Assembly: GCA_037074705.1 (NCBI GenBank) | Contig: CM073590.1 | Coordinates: 207,744,746-207,808,745 of the forward strand | From: Zhengitettix transpicula | Taxonomy: Eukaryota > Arthropoda > Insecta > Orthoptera > Tetrigidae | Length of the DNA: 64,000 bases | Direction of reading: 5' to 3' | In this document: positions 58,025-64,000 of the stretch, one piece after another | How the letters are laid out: every line of letters starts with the position of its first letter | How positions within the stretch are numbered: the first letter of the stretch is position 1 | Made by a program: the position numbers and the translations under genes | Notes under the pieces: model-generated | What the model was told of the DNA's origin: nothing | What the model saw: only the letters and a program-made list of their open reading frames with translations | Database searches by the model: none

Positions 58025-59045
58025 TCTAATAAATAAAAGTGTGTTTGTTTGTTTGTATGTTTGTTACGCATACTAATCTACACCCATGGCGCAAGTTTAG
58101 TCAAATTTCGTACTCGTGTTCCTTGCGATAAAGAAACAAACACTGTCAGGTTGAAACACGACTACCACCCCCCAAAGGGCGGGGTTTGGGCGAGGGTGGA
58201 AATTTCTGAAAACATTCTGAAACGGCCGATATTTAAGTCAGATTAATATTTTCAGAGGTCAAAGAGATTTATCTGCGCAACGCGCAGTAGTAGGGCGCTG
58301 GTGAGCGGGGAGGGGGGGGGGTTGAAATTTTCAACATGTCAGCCGGCCGATAATTGCGTCGATTAAATATATTTCGAGATCAGTGAGATTCATTAAATTT
58401 ATCTACATGTTGTCCGTGGAAAAAATCAATCCCTTTCCGGCTTGGGAGGGGAGCATCCATAAGTGTGGGAGTGAAGTGGCATTACAAATAAAAACAACCC
58501 AAAAACAATCGATATTGGAGTCGAATCCGGGGTTGTGATTATCACTTACATTCAACTTGCCGTTTAACTCCCCCCTTCCCGGCCCCACAGTGGTCGCGGA
58601 AATTTGGAAACATGTTAAATGGTCGATATTTGCTTTGAATAAATATTGTCTGGGTCATTGACATTGATAGTATTTCTAGCGATGTATTTGTGTACAATTT
58701 CTACCCGTGGTAAGAGAGCACACTCATAGGGGTAGGGGTGGAGGAGCGTTACAAAAAAATAACTAGGAAAGAACCGATATTGGTGTCAAATCCGCGGTTA
58801 TGGGTGTCGCTGAGTTTAGCTATGCCACTCAACTTTCTGTTTATCCCACAGGGGCGGGTGTGGAAATTTTCAAACATGTTAAAACGGCCGATAAATTCGT
58901 CGAAAGAAAACTTTCATAAGTCCATGAGTTCGGCATGCGCACATTTAGGTACAGGGGTCGAGGTGCGTTACATTAAAAAAAACGAGATTGGAGTACGGGG
59001 GTTATGGATATATGACAACCCGGACAACGCAGAGCACCCAGCTAG
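58025..59045 (+). mobile_element. Non-autonomous Helitron (H5), four internal units
   Basis: Begins TCTAATAAATAAAAGTGTG and ends with CCCGGACAACGCAGAGCACCCAGCTAG-type signature (CTAG at 59042-59045, then T). Four internal unit starts of the form GGAAATTT-(n)-AACATG...CGGCCGATA occur near 58197, 58321, 58597 and 58858. Spacings of about 276 and 261 bp mark whole units; the 124-bp step is a deleted one. The base before TC is T where A is expected. No Rep/helicase. Confidence 0.8.
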
Positions 59046-59093
59046 TTGTAAATAAAGTAACAATAATCTTTGCTATAAAATAAGCATCAATAT

Positions 59094-60002
59094 TGTAATG
59101 CCAATTAATTAGGACATTAATTGTTTGGACATAAACAATTGTAGCGGCAGGAGCTTCCAAAGCGACAATGGAGCCGAGCTCTGTTACTTTGTCGGAAAGT
59201 CAAAAATGGCGTATGCGCGTTAAAACCTCGAGACTACGATAGTTCAGTCGGTGAAGGGACATTTCGGAGGACGGAAGAAATGATTCTAGAGCAGAGACTA
59301 GCCGTTGTTTAATGTATTATTAAACAAAGTTGTGAGTTTAAGACCAAATAAAATCAGTCACGGAAGCATATAAATCGTAACTATTACTAAGTAAAAGCAG
59401 TGTACGTCTGTAGCCAGCCAGGAATAGTAAAGTTGCAGTTTAAGTCCCAAGCGGTAAAAAGACTAGAAAATCTATGAATCACAGGATTCATATAAGGCAA
59501 GCGGTCACCAGATAGCTGACAAAAAAGGAGGATCATCCGAGTTCCTGGGAGCCTATCAAGGTGGACTTCAAGAGTGTAAAATCTGTGAGCCGATATTAGA
59601 ATCAGTGTAAAAAAAATTTGCAACAGTGTACTCCCGAAAACAAAAGGAATGCTGAAACCAGCTGGACAGATGTAAGTAACAAAATACAAGAATAATGATT
59701 TATGTAAACGTAATTAAAGGAGAGAAGTCAGATTTCGTTCTATTTTAATTGTCAATCAGAGTTAATTTATTTTCTTTTTAATTTCTTCCTATCGACATAC
59801 TGTCTAGGTGAATTAGAAACTGTGTGTTAATAAGATTTTTAAAACAACTTGTTGTGTCCATTATCAAACCCAGTAGAGGCCCTGAGATCTAAAATTTTAA
59901 ATTGTAATTGTTTTTAAGTTATTGCCACAAAATAAATAAATCTTTTGTTTGTTAATTGATTATCTTTTCATTTAATAAAAATCCTTCCATTTGATTATTA
60001 CG
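59094..60002 (+). mobile_element. Solo LTR, copy LTR-B
   Basis: Begins TGTAATGCCAATTAATTAGG (same 20 bases as LTR-A) and ends ATTATTACG, where the last base has probably changed from A. ATAT lies on both sides (59090-59093 and 60003-60006). Landmarks: AGCGGCAGGAGCTTC, GTAAGTAACAA (59672), CAGATTTCGTT (59729), ATTATCAAACCCAGTAGAGG and AATAAATAAA. Size 909 bp. It begins 48 bp after Helitron H5. No internal coding is adjacent. Confidence 0.85.
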
Positions 60003-61739
60003 ATATCTTTTCAAATATGAGAATGCATCATTATCGCCCAAAATAAACCCCTAAACTTCTTTAAAATGCTACGACTCCATCGGAAACAGCTATCCTGTCC
60101 CGAATTTTTTAACACTTTTTAGGTTTTTCTTTGACTAGAACTCACAGATCATCGGTGATGAGTGAGAGAAAATTTATTTTTAAAAAGTTTTCCTTGTAAA
60201 TTAAACACTTGACAACGGGAATTTACAACTCAGAGTGAGTATTCTTTTTCTCAAATTTATTAAACTTTTAATTTATTATTCTTCAGCTATCTTGAGCTGA
60301 ACTGTGTGTCCTAACTACTAAGTATGGGGACAAAATACAGTAACAAAGTAAATAAAATTCGTTCCTACTTCTCTTAAAGAAGTCGTAATTTTAGTACTAA
60401 ATAATTAGTAGAAGAGCCTCCGACTTAAGCATTGAATTCTGTAAGCTGTCTCAGTATATAGGCTACGAGAAGATTAAAGGGCCCTGTAAAACAAGCAAAT
60501 GGTGCAGCTCCTAGGATGGTTAGGAATCAGGTTGCGTGAGCTGCTTTCTAAGGAAACGAGCAAGCATTTCCAAGTCCGTTACAAAGAATCCCAGGGAAAA
60601 ACACTTCGCAAAGTTCACATGGCGTTCCTTGTACTCCGTTGGAAGGCATTCAGGTCTGGTGCCGTATCAACGAACTTTCGTAACATTTTGGAATAAATAC
60701 AAGAGGGTGGACAGCCGAGCGATGAAAAATACGGACTACGGCACCAAAAAAAATCATCTTTTTTTGAAACGATGTGAATACCTTTATGATGAGAGTTCAT
60801 TTGGCTGTTCTCGTATTCCATACTGAAAGGAGGTCAATGATTCTTCTCCAAAGGTCAAACTCACTTTCAAGTGGTGAACTCTGCTCAAAATACCCATCGT
60901 GGCCTTCGAAAGAAGCAGCTCCGGCTACCAAAAACCAACGCGTACTTCGGTGAGTGGATGAGCAAATCAAAACACCGGTTATCGGATGAAAAAGGTACAA
61001 TGCAGGAAGTGACGGGAATTGCTGCTCCAGACTGTCCTTTTGATTCTAGTTTCGAAATGTTTGGAATTTTTTGGCAATTGTGATGAAATATTGTTTTAAG
61101 TATTTTTTCGGGTACTCAACTGTATGAGTAAAAAATGAAGAGGTCAAGTAAAGACATGAAAACAATGAAGGACAAACAATTAATATAAAATAAGCTCGGG
61201 AAGAAAAATGGAAAAACTAAAAGGTAGAGAAAAAAGACAGATAAACCAGATATTTATGGTGAAGTAATAAATTGTGCCAAGAAGAAAGGATACAAAGGAG
61301 AAAAAATGTAGTGATTATTCAGTACCAGAGAAACATCATCCACAGTATGAGAATCAAAACCCTCAACTTGCTGACCTCCATATTTCGTATCTATCGTTTG
61401 TCCGTTTTCTTCCTCTCTTTTCTCGGTCTCTTCGTCATTTTTATAGTCGAACAATGAAACAGTCGAAAAATATCCTTTATTACGATCAACGATGGTCTCA
61501 TCTTGGGTAAGGTGCTTTTTTTTCCAATCTTGACGGATTTTATCAGACAGGTGACGAAATAGTGTAAATTTCATGGTGTGGAAAACAATAGAAGCTTAAA
61601 ATTCTCAAATGGCCCTTATGTATTAGAACAGTATAATGAGAAAGCAAATACGTTCACTATATTTGCGATGAAAATAAAATAAACGTTCACTCACACTTGA
61701 GACGATCATCAGGTGAAGAACCACTCGTTATAACAATGA
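60003..61739. other. Unassigned stretch with coding-like patch
   Basis: 60480-61090 is more balanced in composition, with open but short frames (60499-60696, 60871-61083, and minus 61254-61574 beyond). None resembles a protein I know. It could be a decayed gene or element. Confidence 0.35.
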
Positions 61740-62336
61740 TAAAAATAACCAAATAACCGATTAAATGAGGTGATAACATAAATGCCACACAACGTTTATG
61801 TATTACAGTTTAATTAGAATCATCACTTGTCAAAGCTAATCATTGGAAACCAAACATTAGACGGCAATTATTCACAAGGGCCAACAATGACTCTTAAAAC
61901 ACTATAATCGTCTTAAAATGCAAACAAACTATTGGTTAAGTTCTTAAGTAATATAAACATAAGTATTTAATTTAAAATATAACGAGTTTTGAACTATTTA
62001 TCCAAAACAAATTAGATAGTCATTGTTATGTCCATGAAAAACTCTGATTATATACGCAGCAACATCACAAATACACGATTAATACACTACACTATATTAT
62101 AATTAGCTAAAATAGCAAAATATCGGACAAAATGAGGTGATAATATGAATAGCACACAACTTTTTTGTAATGCTTGTTCCTTTCGTCAGGTGATTATGAA
62201 CACAAGAGCCGTGACTACGACACAACCGCACGATCCAGTTGAACTCAAAAGGAATAAATGGACCAAGTTTTCCAGGACCGTTGTGCTGTTTCTTTTATCA
62301 CCTCATTATGCCTGTCATTTAACTATTTTATCTTTT
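61740..62336. mobile_element. Foldback remnant of the hammerhead-like family
   Basis: AAAATAGCAAAATATCGGAC then AAATGAGGTGATAATATG (62107-62145) is mirrored by ATCACCTCATTATGCCTGTC and TTTAACTATTTTATC (62298-62336). A further partial arm lies at 61740-61800. The minus motif at 62160-62189 has CTGACGA and a stem-like AAGGAACAAGC, but the second core is lost. Confidence 0.5.
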
Positions 62337-62489
62337 TAGTATATTTTAAACACTGCCCTATTGTATTTTAATTCCACCAATATTACCAAACAGATCATCC
62401 AGATGCATAACGTCAGGATAACTTCACCTACAAAACGGAAAAGTCTATATTTAAATATACGTTACGTGGTGAGACGTGAGAGTAGGTTT

Positions 62490-62716
62490 AAGGGCGACTC
62501 TGGGTTTGAACCCCCTACTCTGAAATCCTGTACCCCAGTTTCCTTGAAAATAATTCAGGCAAATACTGGTGTGTAGTCCTGTTAAATAAAACGACGACCC
62601 GGGCCACTTCTTACTGTATTTTTTTTATTAAATGGTGAAAGAAAGCGGAGGAGAATCGGCACATTGGCCACGTGCCTTTCCAATCCAGAATGTGTCACGG
62701 AACTTGACTGTTTGCT
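62490..62716 (+). repeat. Diverged SINE-like sequence
   Basis: TGGGTTTGAACCCCC (62501-62515) is T-arm/B-box-like. At 62646-62716 GGAGAATCGGCACATTGGCC and ATCCAGAATGTGTCA match the body of the SINE at 6829-7067. No target duplication was found. Confidence 0.4.
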
Positions 62717-63599
62717 CACGACAGCCTCAAAATCCTGGAAGGATTGTACAAAGTACGGAACATCTTTGTCCAATGCACACTTAGTCTTCCACTCGATTGT
62801 CTTTCCTTTTTAGCTTCGCCCCTGAAGTAAAAACGGAAAAGTTCTTAAACTTCAAACCAAAACTTTGTCTCACTATTTTTGTTCTCCCATTGGTTATAGT
62901 TGGAAGTGCAAAGAAACCGGTATTTCCTGCTACATTCCGTTACAGTCTCCAATCCCTAAAGTAGAAATTCAACAAATGAGCTCGAGTCTAGTATTCACAT
63001 ATCTTATGGAAATTTTCCTCCTGGAACACAAGTTCACTCCAACGTCATGGGGTCATCGTCACTTCATTCTAAATAATTCCTGTGGGACCTTGGCAACATT
63101 ATCCTGTCACATTCGCCACGCTTCACATTACCTTCTACGAATCAACATCGTGGGGTTAAAACCGTTATCATCAACACATGCCGCCCTCTAGTTTCCTCGC
63201 TACACGAAACCAATAATTACGTTATTTACCTAATGAACCGAAAAATCTGATGACGTTATTTTAAATATAGCCTGGTCACTGGTAGACGACGTAGAACTTC
63301 TTTATAATATTATAAGCGTATATTGGTGACAGAACAGTAAACTTATCCGCTCACTAGGTATTCGACAAATTAAAATTTTAATTTCTTCGGAGAAAACAAA
63401 TTCAGATAAAAATATTAATGATATGTATTCTCGTATAATTTTGGTTAAAATAGTTACTGGCCCTTAACAATCATCATTTTGCCTCGAAGATTTCAACGCT
63501 TAAATTCCTACCTAAGGAATGGGGAGAGACAAAACTGGATAAGATCGCATGTAGATATTATTCGGGTGATTTCAGACAATCAGCATTTGAGAAATATAT
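62717..63599. other. Unassigned stretch
   Basis: The 108-codon plus frame (62865-63191) is not recognised. Nothing else seen. Confidence 0.4.
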
Positions 63600-64000
63600 T
63601 GTAATATTCAAAACGGAGTGGCTTTAATTAAATGAAAATATAATTAACTTTAAAACAAACAAATTTATTATCAATGTTAAAAAAACAATTATACAATTTA
63701 AAAATATCTCAGGGTCTCTACTGGGTTTGATAATGGCGAATCATTTTATTTCTCTAATTAAACACAAATTCCAATTTAAAAGATAAAAGATTTACTTGTC
63801 AATTAACTATGACGAAATTTACTTGTCAACGAAATTAAACTAAAAAGATGGATTCTAATTTACAATTTTTAATCAAAAGAAGAAAACGAAATCTGGCATC
63901 TATCTTTTAATCAGGTTTACATAATTATTTGTTGTATATTATTACTTACTGCAGCATTCCAGGATACCTTGTAATTGACGAAACACTATGGCGAGTTTTT
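63600..64000 (-). mobile_element. Solo or full LTR, copy LTR-C (runs off the window)
   Basis: On the plus strand it starts TGTAATATTC after ATAT (63596-63599). ATCTCAGGGTCTCTACTGGG (about 63706-63725) and CGAAATCTGGC (about 63889) are the complements of the family landmarks. The minus-strand GTAAGTAATAA splice-donor-like word is also kept. Only the 3' ~400 bp are in the window, so whether it is a solo LTR cannot be decided here. Confidence 0.8.

Noticed and set aside
1..64000. Bacterial-type features (operons, CRISPR, riboswitches, rho-independent terminators), rRNA genes or a functional tRNA gene
   Set aside because: No regularly spaced repeats, no ribosome-binding sites before frames, no dense coding, and tRNA-like strings lack complete cloverleafs.

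Overview
The window reads as AT-rich, intron/intergenic-type DNA from a large arthropod genome. There are no operons, no dense coding, no rRNA and no CRISPR. Two unrelated repeat groups (an A-tailed retroposon and hammerhead-like foldbacks) look to me like those of hemimetabolous insects such as cockroaches and termites, but that placement is inference from memory, not something the sequence proves. Almost everything that can be named is a transposable-element remnant. I found only one plausible intact small gene (40763-41014, minus) and one possible exon (38938-39107, plus).

Layout. 1-7 kb: an internally deleted mariner with a fused reading frame (11-568), an A-tailed retroposon copy, a short Helitron (2461-2851), and a tRNA-derived SINE with a 15-bp target duplication (6829-7067). 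9-15 kb: a Helitron fragment, a solo LTR (11615-12490), a minus-strand Helitron (13431-14157) and a foldback element with hammerhead-like motifs (14651-15147). 17-26 kb: a LINE RNase H/zinc-knuckle pseudogene (17449-17904), tRNA-like heads, a second solo LTR (20515-21505), a non-autonomous hAT element with an 8-bp target duplication (23163-24010) and a foldback (24905-25448). 27-37 kb: A-tailed retroposon copies, single and head-to-tail, a full-length but decayed D34D mariner (30686-31913), a Helitron with internal units, another foldback. 37-50 kb: the candidate exon and gene, and a cluster of palindromes carrying hammerhead-like motifs (42.5, 45.0-45.4, 46.06-46.23, 46.7, 48.8, 49.2-49.3 kb). 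50-64 kb: two complete Helitrons (50584-51515, 58025-59045), retroposon clusters, and two more solo LTRs (59094-60002 and 63600 to the window end).

The most interesting structures are (i) at least a dozen hammerhead-ribozyme-like cores, mostly arranged as inverted or tandem pairs, as expected for terminal repeats of Penelope-like retroelements; (ii) four copies of one TG...CA solo-LTR family, three of which sit at ATAT; (iii) a non-autonomous Helitron family (5' TC, 3' hairpin plus CTAG) built from internal units of about 260-285 bp; and (iv) an A-tailed retroposon of about 530 bp that repeatedly occurs as head-to-tail chains of 5'-truncated copies. All copy relationships were read by eye; none was computed by alignment.
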